Below, piece after piece: positions 1 through 9,259 of a stretch of 48,583 nucleotides of DNA. Positions within the stretch are counted from its first letter, which is position 1; each line of letters opens with the position of its first letter. The notes under the pieces were generated by a model, which saw nothing but the letters and a program-made list of their open reading frames with translations, had not been told where the DNA came from and did not search any database. Source of the stretch: Muribaculaceae bacterium. GTDB lineage: Bacteria > Bacteroidota > Bacteroidia > Bacteroidales > Muribaculaceae. The stretch lies in contig VSPM01000017.1 of assembly GCA_009775365.1 (NCBI GenBank), positions 1 through 48,583 on the forward strand, read 5' to 3'. Position numbers and translations under genes: made by a program.

Positions 1-1532
1 CGGGCGTCACGTTTCAACGTCCTGCGGTCGTCACGGTTGAACGGCTTGCGGTCGTCGCGCGAACGGTTGTGGTCAAATGGGCGTTCTCCTCCCCTATCTT
101 TGCGGTCGGAATTACGGCTATAGTCGCGAGAACTCTGGCGCGGTGAGAAGTCGGCATCGAAATCGTCGTCGTCGTCATGGAGGTATCCGCCTTTAGGCGC
201 GGAATCGAAACTGCGCTTGTGGTCGTCACGGCTGAACGGTTTTTTCTTCTTGCGGTCGTCGATAACCCCTTTGCCGGAATTGAACTTTCTGGCTTGTTTC
301 TCCCAGTCGTCGTCGGAGATGTGGCGCACCTTCTTGGGCCCTTGCTCCTTTTTTGCATCGAGATTTGCCACGCTTCCGCCGTCGGCTCTGAAATCGGAAT
401 ACCTTCCGTCGAAGAGCACATACTCTCTCAGGCTGCATTCAAGCGCCCCGTTGTGGAGCGGAATCTTGACTGACGGCTTCAGCCCTATTTCGGTGAACTG
501 CTCGTCGCGGTATCCGATAATCCATGCGTGCCATCCCTGGAAGTATTTCTTGAGAGTAGCGCCTATCCCCTTGTAGAGCAGGTTTATGTTGTCGGGGCGC
601 AATCGCTCGCCGTAAGGCGGGTTTGTGACGAGCACACCTTCCGGGGCGTTTTCGGTCCAGTCGGACATAGGCTTGCACACGAGTTCCACCATGTCGTCTA
701 CTCGAGCCGACTTGATATTTTTGCGAGCAATCGCCACGGCCTCCGGGTCGATGTCGCCGCCATAAATCTTATAGGCGAACTCACGTTCTGCGGAGTCGTC
801 GTTGTAAATGTCTTCAAAAAGCTCCTTGTTGAAATCCGGCCATTTCTCGAAAGCGAAACTTTCGCGGTAGATTCCTGGGTTGATGTTTCCGGCAATCAGT
901 GCCGCCTCCACAAGAAATGTGCCCGAACCGCACATGGGGTCGACGAAGTCGCAGTCACCTTTCCATCCTGTTTTAAGGATGATTCCGGCGGCAAGCACTT
1001 CATTAATCGGGGCTTCGGTCTGTTCAGTGCGATATCCTCGCTTAGACAGCGGCTCTCCGCTGGAGTCGAGAGAGATAGTGACACGGTTTTCGGCAATGTG
1101 CACATTCAATAGCAGGTCAGCGCCCGAAAGACGAATCGAGGGTCGGCGCCCGTATTTGTCGTTGAAATGGTCAGCGATGCCGTCTTTCACACGATATGTT
1201 ACAAACTTAGAGTGGTTGAACTCTGCGCTGTTTACCGTGGAATCGATAGCGAAGGTGGAATCCACGCTCATGAATTGCTCCCAGTCAAGGTCGCGCACCT
1301 TGTCATACAGTTCATCAGTTGAATCGGCAGTAAACTTCACGATAGGCTTGAGGATTCTAAGGGCAGTTCGGCAGCATAGATTGGCGCGATACATCAGTTC
1401 GTTGTCGCCCTCGAATGTGACCATTCTGAGCCCCAACTCCACGTTTTCGGCGCCAAGGTCGATGAGTTCATCACGGAGCACGTCTTCGAGGCCCTGGAAT
1501 GTCTTAGCCACCATCTGGAATTTGGTTTCCAT
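1..1532 (-). CDS. THUMP-domain class I SAM-dependent RNA methyltransferase (RlmL/COG0116-like), C-terminus beyond window
   Basis: The reading frame is open from an ATG at 1532 to the left edge (at least 510 residues), so the 3' end is missing. Residues about 45-155 fit a THUMP RNA-binding domain. A methyltransferase domain follows, with DPMCGSGTFLVEAALIAG (about residue 196) as the SAM-binding loop and NPPYGERL (about residue 305) as the N-methyltransferase catalytic motif. Family members such as RlmL methylate guanine in 23S rRNA, although databases often label them DNA methylases; the exact target here is inferred. From about residue 395 the protein becomes a long Asp/Arg/Lys/Ser tail with a run of six Asp and repeated RDDRKPFNRDDR-like units, probably a disordered RNA-contacting tail. 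It lies 104 bases downstream of ftsZ on the same strand and may share its transcript. Confidence 0.9.
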   Translation of the reverse strand, partial: METKFQMVAKTFQGLEDVLRDELIDLGAENVELGLRMVTFEGDNELMYRANLCCRTALRILKPIVKFTADSTDELYDKVRDLDWEQFMSVDSTFAIDSTVNSAEFNHSKFVTYRVKDGIADHFNDKYGRRPSIRLSGADLLLNVHIAENRVTISLDSSGEPLSKRGYRTEQTEAPINEVLAAGIILKTGWKGDCDFVDPMCGSGTFLVEAALIAGNINPGIYRESFAFEKWPDFNKELFEDIYNDDSAEREFAYKIYGGDIDPEAVAIARKNIKSARVDDMVELVCKPMSDWTENAPEGVLVTNPPYGERLRPDNINLLYKGIGATLKKYFQGWHAWIIGYRDEQFTEIGLKPSVKIPLHNGALECSLREYVLFDGRYSDFRADGGSVANLDAKKEQGPKKVRHISDDDWEKQARKFNSGKGVIDDRKKKKPFSRDDHKRSFDSAPKGGYLHDDDDDFDADFSPRQSSRDYSRNSDRKDRGGERPFDHNRSRDDRKPFNRDDRRTLKRDA

Positions 1533-1636
1533 CTTTAATAAAATCGTTTTATTCAGTGACGCCGTCGGCGCACCTGTTTATGTGTCTGGTTTTAAATTAT
1601 TAATCTTTGTGTGATGCTTCAGGGAAAGCGAGAGAT

Positions 1637-3004
1637 TCAGGAAAAGTCGCCGAAAGATATGGTGTCGCCATTCTGCTGGGGCTTTTGCTGGCTTTTGTGC
1701 CTGAATGAAGAGCTGCCTTCCGATATTTTTTTCAGTTCATCGTTGAATCTCGGCTCTCGATTGTAGGTCGGCACGCTCTCGATCATGGCAATCACCTCAT
1801 GGTCGTCGAGCTGCGATGGGGTTAGCACGGCATATTTCATGCGTGCTGTGTTGCGGCGCTGCTTGATTACCTTGTCGGAGCCATACACCTCGGCAATTCG
1901 TTCAGCCGACTCCTCGTGTTTCTGCTTTTCTTCCTCCTTGCGCGCGTTGTTTTCAAACACAATCTTCTCCTTGTCTTTCTCCTTGGGGTCGTTCCCTTCC
2001 CTCAGGGTTACATCGAAGCCTGAAGCGAGCACAGTTATCTTCACCCTGTCGCCCATTTCAGGATTGTCGCCTATGCCCCACTTCACGTCGATGCTTGAAG
2101 GGAGTTTCGACGTGAACTGCGTGATTTCGGCAATCTCTTCCGATCGAAGCGCGTTGGCCGATTCACGAGAGCATGTGAACTTGAACAGCAGCCTCTTCGA
2201 TGTGTAGATGTCGTGCGCCTTCAGCAGCGGCGAATGCAGCGCGTTGTGAATGGCATCGGAGATGCGATGGTCCCCCTCGCCGTAAGCCGTTGATATAATG
2301 GCTGTGCCGCTGTCTTTGAGAGTGGTTCTGACATCTTCGAAGTCAACGTTTATGTAGCATCGCTCCGATATGATGTCGGAAATGCTTCGCGCGGCGTTGG
2401 CCAAAGTGTCGTCTGCCTTCTCGAAGGCATTGAAGAAATTGAGGTCTTTATATAGCTCTATGAGGTTTTCGTTGTTTATAAGCAGCAAAGCGTCGACGTG
2501 CTCTCTCATTTCGTTGGCGCCGTCGAGAGCTTTAAGAATCTTTTTGTCGCCTTCGAACATGAACGGCACTGTCACAATGCCGATTGTGAGCATTCCGGCT
2601 TGTTTTGCAAGCCTTGCCACCACAGGGGCGGCGCCGGTGCCTGTGCCGCCACCCATTCCGGCGGTGATGAACACCATTTCAGTGCCGTCTTCAAATAGTT
2701 TGCGTATTTCCGGCTCGCTATGTTCGGCGCACTGCCTGCCCACGTCGGGGTTGTTGCCTGCTCCGCGACCGTGCCTTATCTCCCAGCCGAGCAACAGTTT
2801 GGTGGGCACAGGCGACATGTCGAGGTGTTGTTTGTCGGTGTTGCACACCACAAAATTGACATTCGGGATGTCTTGGCGGTACATATAATTGACAGCGTTT
2901 CCGCCGCCGCCTCCCACACCGATCACTTTTATGATAGATGCGTTAGGATCGTCGATAAACCGTGAGTCATCGGATATATTGGATATTTCGATATCGTCAT
3001 GCAT
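1637..3004 (-). CDS. ftsZ: Cell division protein FtsZ
   Basis: FtsZ is the tubulin-like GTPase that polymerises into the cytokinetic ring at midcell. The N-terminal GTP-binding glycine run GVGGGGGNAVNYM, the tubulin signature GGGTGTGAAP and the following globular domain are all clear; 455 residues is normal for Bacteroidota, which have long tails. After about residue 330 there is a highly charged linker (KEKDKEK, KEEEKQK) and a terminal GDTISFGDFS. I do not see the usual conserved D-x-PxF(L/I) tail peptide that binds FtsA and other partners. The ATG at 3004 begins an acidic leader (MHDDIEISN). It is the last dcw gene, 82 bases after ftsA. Confidence 0.97.
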   Translation of the reverse strand: MHDDIEISNISDDSRFIDDPNASIIKVIGVGGGGGNAVNYMYRQDIPNVNFVVCNTDKQHLDMSPVPTKLLLGWEIRHGRGAGNNPDVGRQCAEHSEPEIRKLFEDGTEMVFITAGMGGGTGTGAAPVVARLAKQAGMLTIGIVTVPFMFEGDKKILKALDGANEMREHVDALLLINNENLIELYKDLNFFNAFEKADDTLANAARSISDIISERCYINVDFEDVRTTLKDSGTAIISTAYGEGDHRISDAIHNALHSPLLKAHDIYTSKRLLFKFTCSRESANALRSEEIAEITQFTSKLPSSIDVKWGIGDNPEMGDRVKITVLASGFDVTLREGNDPKEKDKEKIVFENNARKEEEKQKHEESAERIAEVYGSDKVIKQRRNTARMKYAVLTPSQLDDHEVIAMIESVPTYNREPRFNDELKKISEGSSSFRHKSQQKPQQNGDTISFGDFS

Positions 3005-3086
3005 ATATTAAGTGCATAATTAGAGAGGTAAGGATTATAGGAGAGAATGATTTGATTCATAGTCTCTTGCACTATAAGGGAGAGCA

Positions 3087-4409
3087 TTATTCTATGAGTT
3101 CTGAGTTGTCGTCGGGATTTCCGAAGAGCCTGGTTATTCTTTCCGTGATAGAGTTGAACAACCTGCCGGTTCGTCCCGGTTTCTTTTCTGCCGGCTCGAC
3201 ATCTTCGACTGCAACCTCCGGAGCCGGCTTGGTGCCGATTTCGGGAATCTCCTGCCGTGCGGGAATTTCGAGGCATTCACGGTTGCTGAGTGTGGCTCCG
3301 GCGTATAACACGCTGACCACCTGGCTTATTTCAGAATTAACAGCGTTGATGTCGTCTATTCTGACATATGCCGGGAGCTGGCCGCGCCTTACTGGGAGGT
3401 CGGCTTGCTGCGAAAGGAGGTCGGTTATCCCTTGCAGGCGAGAGCCGCCGCCGATGCAGATTATTCCGCCCGGGAGGTCAGACTCCTTTAGCCCGGCATA
3501 TTCCATCTGCTCCACGACGTTGGCCACAATTTCTTCGGCCCTTGCCACCACGAGGTTGCTAATGTCGGAGAGTTTCACTCCGTTGATGTTGAGAGATGAG
3601 GTTGATTCCCTTGCGATTGCGTTGCCAGAGGTCAGCTTCATTTCCTCGGCTTTCACCTCGAGCACATTTAGCGAAGTTATGTCGCGGGTTATGTTTCGTC
3701 CGCCGAGCGGAATTGTGGCGAAATAGCATAGGGAACCTTTTCGGTAGATTGTCACGGTGGTTGTTTCAGCCCCCATGTCTACGAGCATACACCCGAGGCG
3801 TTTTTCATCTGGTGTGAGAATCAGGTGTCCTGTGGCGAGAGCAGTCACGACGAAAGCCTCTGTCTCGATGTGCAGCTTGTCGGTGAGTGTTCTCTTGATG
3901 TTGCGTTTGAGCTCAGGGCGGCACACAACCAGGTCGTAAGTGGCATGTATACAGTTGCCTACGGCCCCTTTAGGGGAGTGTGTCTCGGATTTTCCGATTT
4001 TGTAAATTCGCGGCACGGCGTCGACCACTTCGAGAGAGTTGTCGATGGCTGTTCGCAATGCGTCGGAGCGCAGGCGGTTAATTATGTCGTCTGTTATTTC
4101 AGTGTCGTCGGGAAGATTGATCGACACTTCCGTAGGGATGTTGCGCAGGGAGCGTCCCGACCTGCCCACAAACACGCTTTTGATCTTGCGGGGGGCTACG
4201 CCGGGGCGTTGCTCAAGGCGATTTATAATTCGTGCTGTCATGAGGGCAGTCTCCTCAAGATTCTGGATTATGCCGTATCTGACGCCGTCCACACAGTTTT
4301 CCTGTTCCACGGCGATGACGTCGAGCTGGCCGGCGCCGCTTGTTTTTCCGACAGCGGCGATAATCTTTGAACTGCTTATTTCTACAGCGGCTATATATCT
4401 CTCACTCAT
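3087..4409 (-). CDS. ftsA: Cell division protein FtsA
   Basis: FtsA is the actin-like ATPase that tethers FtsZ filaments to the membrane and recruits later division proteins. The start MSERYIAAVEISSSKI is the actin-fold phosphate-1 region. An SHS2 (1C) subdomain follows at about residues 85-165, then VDMGAETTTVTIY (phosphate-2) and IICIGGGSRLQGI (adenosine motif). The C-terminus holds basic and hydrophobic residues (TGRLFNSITERITRLFG), which fit an amphipathic membrane-targeting helix. At 440 residues it is typical. The ATG at 4409 is the natural start. It lies between ftsQ (72-base gap) and ftsZ (82-base gap), both gaps larger than elsewhere in the cluster. Confidence 0.96.
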   Translation of the reverse strand: MSERYIAAVEISSSKIIAAVGKTSGAGQLDVIAVEQENCVDGVRYGIIQNLEETALMTARIINRLEQRPGVAPRKIKSVFVGRSGRSLRNIPTEVSINLPDDTEITDDIINRLRSDALRTAIDNSLEVVDAVPRIYKIGKSETHSPKGAVGNCIHATYDLVVCRPELKRNIKRTLTDKLHIETEAFVVTALATGHLILTPDEKRLGCMLVDMGAETTTVTIYRKGSLCYFATIPLGGRNITRDITSLNVLEVKAEEMKLTSGNAIARESTSSLNINGVKLSDISNLVVARAEEIVANVVEQMEYAGLKESDLPGGIICIGGGSRLQGITDLLSQQADLPVRRGQLPAYVRIDDINAVNSEISQVVSVLYAGATLSNRECLEIPARQEIPEIGTKPAPEVAVEDVEPAEKKPGRTGRLFNSITERITRLFGNPDDNSELIE

Positions 4410-4481
4410 GGTGGTTTTGTTCTAATTTTATTAACGGACTGAAGGCGTCTTGGTTTGATGTGTGTTGAAATTTTTCAACGG

Positions 4482-5306
4482 CTATTCCGCATTTACCGCC
4501 GCCACAACAGGGAGTGTGGCTTCTTCCATGTCGGTGTCGTCGTCATATATCCCACCGTGTTCCATCGGCCTTTTGTCGCGGCGCGTGGCCACTACTTGCC
4601 CTTTGAATTTCACGGAGATAGTGTCATATTCCTCCCATCCTTTATAAGGCATCACCTTGCGATAGACGGTGATCAGCGCCCTGCGCTTCTCCTCAAGCCG
4701 GTTGGTGTCGCCAAAGTTGACGACATGGCCGTGGATGCGGGGCACGAGAATGATGTTGTCTGGGTCGGAGGCTTCCACCATCCCCACGAGTTTCGACAGC
4801 ACGGGGTCGTTTTCGATGAAACGGGTCACCGGAAGCACTTGCCTGGGGGTGAACGTCTTGGAGAATTTGCCCGACACAATAGGGACATCGACAAAGAATG
4901 AGGCTTTCGACTCAATTACTTTCCCGTCTTTGTTGATGTAGTAGCTCTTGTCGCCGTCGAACACCCTTATTGCCGGCACCATAGGCGTGATTCTGACACT
5001 GAGTTTGCCGTCGGTGGTGAGGGAACATTCCACATCTTCAAAATTTGAGAAAGAGCTTAGATATTTTTCTATGTGGCGTGTGTTGAGACGCTCAAGGGGA
5101 GTGCCGATGATCTTTCGCGGATAGCGCGACAATTCCTCCATAACGCCCTGCCTGGTGACGGTGTCGGCGCTTGAGGCATTGGATATAGTAACATCTATAC
5201 CACTGCAGCCATGCAGCCTCGCCTCCCCGTGAGCCCATATCGCGGCAATCACCGCATAGGCTATCAAGGAGGTGAGAATGAGCCATTTGAGTATAGTTTT
5301 ACGCAT
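4482..5306 (-). CDS. ftsQ: Cell division protein FtsQ/DivIB
   Basis: FtsQ is a bitopic inner-membrane protein that scaffolds the FtsL/FtsB/FtsW/FtsI complex through its periplasmic part. It has one N-terminal membrane segment (about residues 5-24), then a POTRA-like region (about 35-105; residues VTRQGVMEELSRYP and NFEDVECSLTTDGKLSVRITPMVP fall here in the FtsQ pattern) and the beta domain. The sequence is divergent, as usual for Bacteroidota, so position supports the call: it starts two bases after the murC stop and precedes ftsA. Length 274 residues is normal. Confidence 0.88.
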   Translation of the reverse strand: MRKTILKWLILTSLIAYAVIAAIWAHGEARLHGCSGIDVTISNASSADTVTRQGVMEELSRYPRKIIGTPLERLNTRHIEKYLSSFSNFEDVECSLTTDGKLSVRITPMVPAIRVFDGDKSYYINKDGKVIESKASFFVDVPIVSGKFSKTFTPRQVLPVTRFIENDPVLSKLVGMVEASDPDNIILVPRIHGHVVNFGDTNRLEEKRRALITVYRKVMPYKGWEEYDTISVKFKGQVVATRRDKRPMEHGGIYDDDTDMEEATLPVVAAVNAE

Positions 5307-5308
5307 CG

Positions 5309-6727
5309 TCAGGCGTTATGTTTTTTCTTCAGTATAGTTTCGATGTCAGGGAGCAGCCGGTCGATGTCGGCGGCTCCTAATGTCATCAAGATGTCAAAGT
5401 TACTATTTTTTATCAGATTAAGCAAATCTTTTCGCTCACAATAGCATTTTGAGGGTGAAGAAACTGAATTCAGAATCAACATGGAGTCAACTCCGGGGAT
5501 GGGGAGTTCGCGTGCGGGATATATCTCCGGCATGATCACCTCGTCGGCTTCAGAGAGGGCTTCAGCGAATTCCGGGGCGAAATCGCGTGTACGCGTGTAG
5601 AGGTGCGGCTGAAAAATGACCGACACTTTTCTTCCCGGATAAAGTTTCTTGACAGAGCGAATTGATGCTTTCACCTCGTTAGGGCTGTGGGCGTAATCAT
5701 CGAGGAGGGCGGTGGAGCCGTCGCGTCCGTCGAGGATTATTTCAAAGCGCCTTTTTGCACCCCTGAAAGTGCGCAGCCCGTTTTTCACGTCTTCGGGAGC
5801 GGCCCCGGCCATTATGGATGCCGCCGCCGCCGCCACAGCGTTGTCGATATTAATCTCGACCGGCACTCCGACCTCGATTCCCGGAATCTTCAGATTTTCC
5901 GGGCCGGCGAGGGTGAATGTCAGCGAGCCGTTGCCGAAGCATATGTCTTCTGCATGCCAGTCGCCTTCGGGGCCTCCGCTGTAGGTCATTACATTCACAC
6001 CCTGCTGAGTGCGAGGAATCAGCTTAAGGCCGGTGTGGAGCAGGAGAGTGCCCCCGGGGCGTATCAGGGAAGTGAAATGTGCGAACCCTTCGAGATAGCC
6101 CTCCTCGTTGCCATAGATGTCGAGATGGTCAGGGTCGGTAGATGTCACGACTGCAATCGTGGGGGAGAGGTGATGGAATGATCGGTCATATTCATCGGCC
6201 TCAATCACCGACCATGGAGATGACTCTGAAAGCACGAGATTGCTGCCCGTGTTGCGCAGAATCCCGCCCAGAAATGCGTTGCAACCCACCGTTGAACCGC
6301 GCAAGATATTGGCTGTCATGGAGCAAGTTGTGGTCTTCCCGTGAGAGCCGGATATACATATTGCTTTTGTGGAACGGGTGATTTTCCCCAAAAGGGCGGC
6401 TCGTTTCACAACCTCGAAGCTGTTGTTTCTGAACCATGAGAGAATGCGGCTCGACTCCGGCACAGCGGGTGTGAAGACCACGAGTGTGTCGTCCGGATTG
6501 CGGAACGGCTCCGGAATGCAGTCTTCGCAGTCGTCATATGTAATCTCCACGCCTTCCTGCTGCAAGGCGGCGGTGAGTTGTGAAGGAGACCGGTCGTAGC
6601 CGGCCACGTTATGGCCTTTGCTCAGGAAATAGCGTTCCAGATTGGCCATCCCTATGCCTCCGGCGCCTACGAAAAAGAGGTTTCTGAAAGCGGAGTCGCC
6701 GGGGTGAGTATTGTTGCAGGTGTTCAT
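5309..6727 (-). CDS. murC: UDP-N-acetylmuramate--L-alanine ligase
   Basis: MurC is the ATP-dependent cytosolic ligase that adds L-alanine to UDP-N-acetylmuramate, the first amino acid of the stem peptide. The N-terminal Rossmann domain opens with FFVGAGGIGMANLERYF, which binds the UDP-sugar. The Mur ligase ATP loop is SGSHGKTTT (about residue 128), and YDRSFHHLSPTIAVVTSTDPDHLD and LLDDYAHSPNEVKASI mark the central and C-terminal Mur ligase domains. Length 472 fits. Its ATG overlaps the murG stop by four bases (ATGA), indicating translational coupling. Confidence 0.97.
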   Translation of the reverse strand: MNTCNNTHPGDSAFRNLFFVGAGGIGMANLERYFLSKGHNVAGYDRSPSQLTAALQQEGVEITYDDCEDCIPEPFRNPDDTLVVFTPAVPESSRILSWFRNNSFEVVKRAALLGKITRSTKAICISGSHGKTTTCSMTANILRGSTVGCNAFLGGILRNTGSNLVLSESSPWSVIEADEYDRSFHHLSPTIAVVTSTDPDHLDIYGNEEGYLEGFAHFTSLIRPGGTLLLHTGLKLIPRTQQGVNVMTYSGGPEGDWHAEDICFGNGSLTFTLAGPENLKIPGIEVGVPVEINIDNAVAAAAASIMAGAAPEDVKNGLRTFRGAKRRFEIILDGRDGSTALLDDYAHSPNEVKASIRSVKKLYPGRKVSVIFQPHLYTRTRDFAPEFAEALSEADEVIMPEIYPARELPIPGVDSMLILNSVSSPSKCYCERKDLLNLIKNSNFDILMTLGAADIDRLLPDIETILKKKHNA

Positions 6728-7863
6728 TTCTGTGGATAAATAATTTTGACAACTTCATCTGCAATCATGGCGTCGCTGCAGGGGAGAGCCATGGCAGAGA
6801 TTTCCTTAGCCATTTTCTCAATGGCCTCGGGCTCTTTTATCAGGGATATAGCTTTGTCTACAAGGATTTGGCGTGCCTCGGCATCAGTCACGAGGATTGC
6901 CGCGCCTCTGTCGGAGAGCGCCCTTGCGTTGTGGGTCTGATGGTCTTCGGCCACATTTGGCGACGGCACAAGTATGGCCGGTTTCCCAAGGTTCTGAAGC
7001 TCGCTTATCGACCCGGCCCCCGCGCGGCTTATCACCACGTCTGCGGCCCTGTAGGCGCTTGCCATGTCGGATATGAAGGGAGTCACCACCACGCCTTTAA
7101 GCCCCTTTGCCGCAAGCGGACCTCTGTTGCCGAAATTTTTGCCTGTCTGCCATATCAGCTGTATCCCATCGTCAACGATTTTTTTCACTCCGGCCTCAAG
7201 GCTCTCGTTGATGGTCAGCGCCCCGAGGCTTCCGCCCACCACAAGGATTGTTTTACGCTCCGGCGCAAGGCCGAACGACTCTCTTGCCTGGCGTGCAGTC
7301 TTTGAAGAGTCGAGAAGCGATTTGCGAATAGGGTTTCCTGTCTTTACAATCTTGTCGGCAGGGAAGAAACGCTCCATTCTGTCGTAGGCCACACAAATTT
7401 TATCGGCCTTTCCTCCAAGAAGCTTGTTGGTGACACCGGCATATGAATTCTGCTCTTGAATCAGCGTGGGGACGCCTGCCTTCTGTGCGGCTTTCAGCAT
7501 TGGCCCTGAAGCGTATCCGCCCACTCCTATTGCAATGTCGGGCTTGAAATCCTTTATGATTTTGCGCGAACGTCTCATGCTTTTAAAGAGTTTGACAAGC
7601 ACTCCGAAGTTGCGCCATATTTTTTTGCGGTCGAATCCGGCCACGGGCAGGCCGATAATAGGGTAGCCGGCATCGGGCACCCTTGTCATTTCCATTCTGT
7701 CTTCAGCACCGACAAAGAGGATGTCGGCGTCGAGCCTTTCGCGGAGAATGTCGGCAATGGAGAGAGCAGGGAAAATATGTCCGCCGGTGCCGCCTCCGCT
7801 AATCACCACACGTGGGCGTTGTTTCCCGGCCACGCCTCCCGGCGATTTGGTGTTTTGTGTCAT
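6724..7863 (-). CDS. murG: UDP-N-acetylglucosamine--N-acetylmuramyl-(pentapeptide) pyrophosphoryl-undecaprenol GlcNAc transferase
   Basis: MurG is the peripheral membrane GT-B glycosyltransferase that converts lipid I to lipid II on the inner leaflet. The N-terminal glycine loop GGTGGHIFPALSIAD is diagnostic, followed by GVGGYASGPMLKAAQKAGVPTLIQEQNSYAG split over the acceptor site. VVGGSLGALTINE and SRAGAGSISELQNLGKPAILVPSPNVAEDHQT form the UDP-GlcNAc site. It is 379 residues long. It overlaps both neighbours (ftsW upstream and murC downstream) by four bases. Confidence 0.97.
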   Translation of the reverse strand: MTQNTKSPGGVAGKQRPRVVISGGGTGGHIFPALSIADILRERLDADILFVGAEDRMEMTRVPDAGYPIIGLPVAGFDRKKIWRNFGVLVKLFKSMRRSRKIIKDFKPDIAIGVGGYASGPMLKAAQKAGVPTLIQEQNSYAGVTNKLLGGKADKICVAYDRMERFFPADKIVKTGNPIRKSLLDSSKTARQARESFGLAPERKTILVVGGSLGALTINESLEAGVKKIVDDGIQLIWQTGKNFGNRGPLAAKGLKGVVVTPFISDMASAYRAADVVISRAGAGSISELQNLGKPAILVPSPNVAEDHQTHNARALSDRGAAILVTDAEARQILVDKAISLIKEPEAIEKMAKEISAMALPCSDAMIADEVVKIIYPQK

Positions 7864-9230
7864 TTTGATGAATCTTTATCGTAACCAGAATAGTTTGCGG
7901 CCTGCATGTCTTCAGGGAGTTCCTTCAGTTCTTCCTTAATCGCTTTCCTGTTGCCGCTGGTGACAGCGAATCTGCTCACAGAGAGCATAATGCCGATAGC
8001 CACCGACATCACCACCACCGATGTGCCGCCCTTGGATATGAGCGGGAGCGGCTGTCCGCTGACAGGGAAGAGGCCGGTGACGATGGCCATGTGGACAAGG
8101 GCCTGGAACACAATAAGCACCGCGCATCCCATGATTAGGAACGCGGGGAATGCCCGGGAGCACTTGTAGGCCACCCGGCCGGCACGCGCCAGCAGGAAGA
8201 GATATAGCACAAGAAGGCCTACTCCACCCACCAGGCCTATGTCTTCCACGATTATAGAGTAGATATAGTCGGAGAATGCGAGAGGGAGTCGTGCGCTTTC
8301 ACGCGAGTTGCCGGGTCCCTGGCCGAACACACCGCCGTTTGCCTGCGCGAATTTGGCAAACACAACCTGCCTGTTATAGTCGTCGATAGGGTCATTGGGG
8401 TGAACGCCCTCGCGGAAACGGGTCAAACGTCCCTTATGAGTGTCGGATCTGTCGTCAGAAGCCTGCTTCACAAGCTCTGTTCGCCCCACATTGTCGAATT
8501 CGCTGTCCTTGTCGTCCTGATATTTCATGACATACAGCACGCCGGCGCATATGCCGTAGACGGCGAGTATGATGCCGAATTTCTTCCATTTCATACCCCC
8601 GATAAGGAACATTGAGAGGCTCACTCCGAAGAGGAGCAGTGTGTTGGTGAGGCCGTTCTTCCAAAGGCACCCGCCAAATATGATGACCACCACCGCAGCC
8701 TCTACCATGCCGCGTGTTGACACCCCTCGCGGCTGCTGATGGCGCCCGAGGATTGTGGCGAGAAGCACGACAACCGTAAGTTTCACTATTTCAGCAGGCT
8801 GGATTGTGAATCCGGCAATGCTTATCGCTCTCTGCGCGCCGTTAATCTCGATTCCGAAGAAATAAGAAAACAGGAGCAGCCCGAGCGACAGGGCTGCGAA
8901 AAACCATGCGAACCGGCTAAGGTAGCCGTAATGAGTGTTTTGCAATCCCAACACGCATCCGAGCCCTATGACCAGAAATATGCCGTGGCGTATGAGAGGC
9001 ATGTATACGTTTTTTGCCGAAACCTCGGTGCTCGAAGCTGAGAAGAGCTCAATCACAGAGATTACAAGCAACATGATATAGATGCCCCATATATAGGTGT
9101 CAGGCTTGGGTCTGGGCAAAGTCTCAGCCTTGCTCTGGCGAGCGGCTGACTTTTTTGCGTTGACGGCAATGCCGTCGACAGTTTCATTTATAATTACCCC
9201 TGTGTCGAGGGTGTCGGTAGAGTTTGCCAT
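7860..9230 (-). CDS. ftsW: SEDS-family septal peptidoglycan polymerase FtsW
   Basis: FtsW is a polytopic membrane glycosyltransferase that polymerises lipid II at the septum with FtsI. About ten hydrophobic segments follow a roughly 50-residue cytoplasmic N-terminus. The SEDS signature region is GVFGQGPGNSRESARLPLAF with SDYIYSIIVEDIGLVGG after it, and GLFPVSGQPLPLISKGGTS closes the family pattern. Length 456. A long periplasmic loop (residues about 235-275, DKDSEFDNVGRTELVKQASD and following) is richer in charge than in proteobacterial FtsW. It overlaps murG by four bases and follows murD after 29 bases. Confidence 0.95.
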   Translation of the reverse strand: MANSTDTLDTGVIINETVDGIAVNAKKSAARQSKAETLPRPKPDTYIWGIYIMLLVISVIELFSASSTEVSAKNVYMPLIRHGIFLVIGLGCVLGLQNTHYGYLSRFAWFFAALSLGLLLFSYFFGIEINGAQRAISIAGFTIQPAEIVKLTVVVLLATILGRHQQPRGVSTRGMVEAAVVVIIFGGCLWKNGLTNTLLLFGVSLSMFLIGGMKWKKFGIILAVYGICAGVLYVMKYQDDKDSEFDNVGRTELVKQASDDRSDTHKGRLTRFREGVHPNDPIDDYNRQVVFAKFAQANGGVFGQGPGNSRESARLPLAFSDYIYSIIVEDIGLVGGVGLLVLYLFLLARAGRVAYKCSRAFPAFLIMGCAVLIVFQALVHMAIVTGLFPVSGQPLPLISKGGTSVVVMSVAIGIMLSVSRFAVTSGNRKAIKEELKELPEDMQAANYSGYDKDSSK

Positions 9231-9259
9231 TTGGCGAGAGGTTATGTGAGTGAGGAATA

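Noticed and set aside
880..1614. Long plus-strand frame over the methyltransferase and the ftsZ gap
   Set aside because: Ser/Arg-rich antisense shadow of a gene with clear SAM and NPPY motifs on the other strand.
4464..4479. Hairpin GTTGAAATTTTTCAAC between ftsQ and ftsA as a terminator
   Set aside because: Short AT-rich stem inside an essential operon with no T-run on the coding strand.
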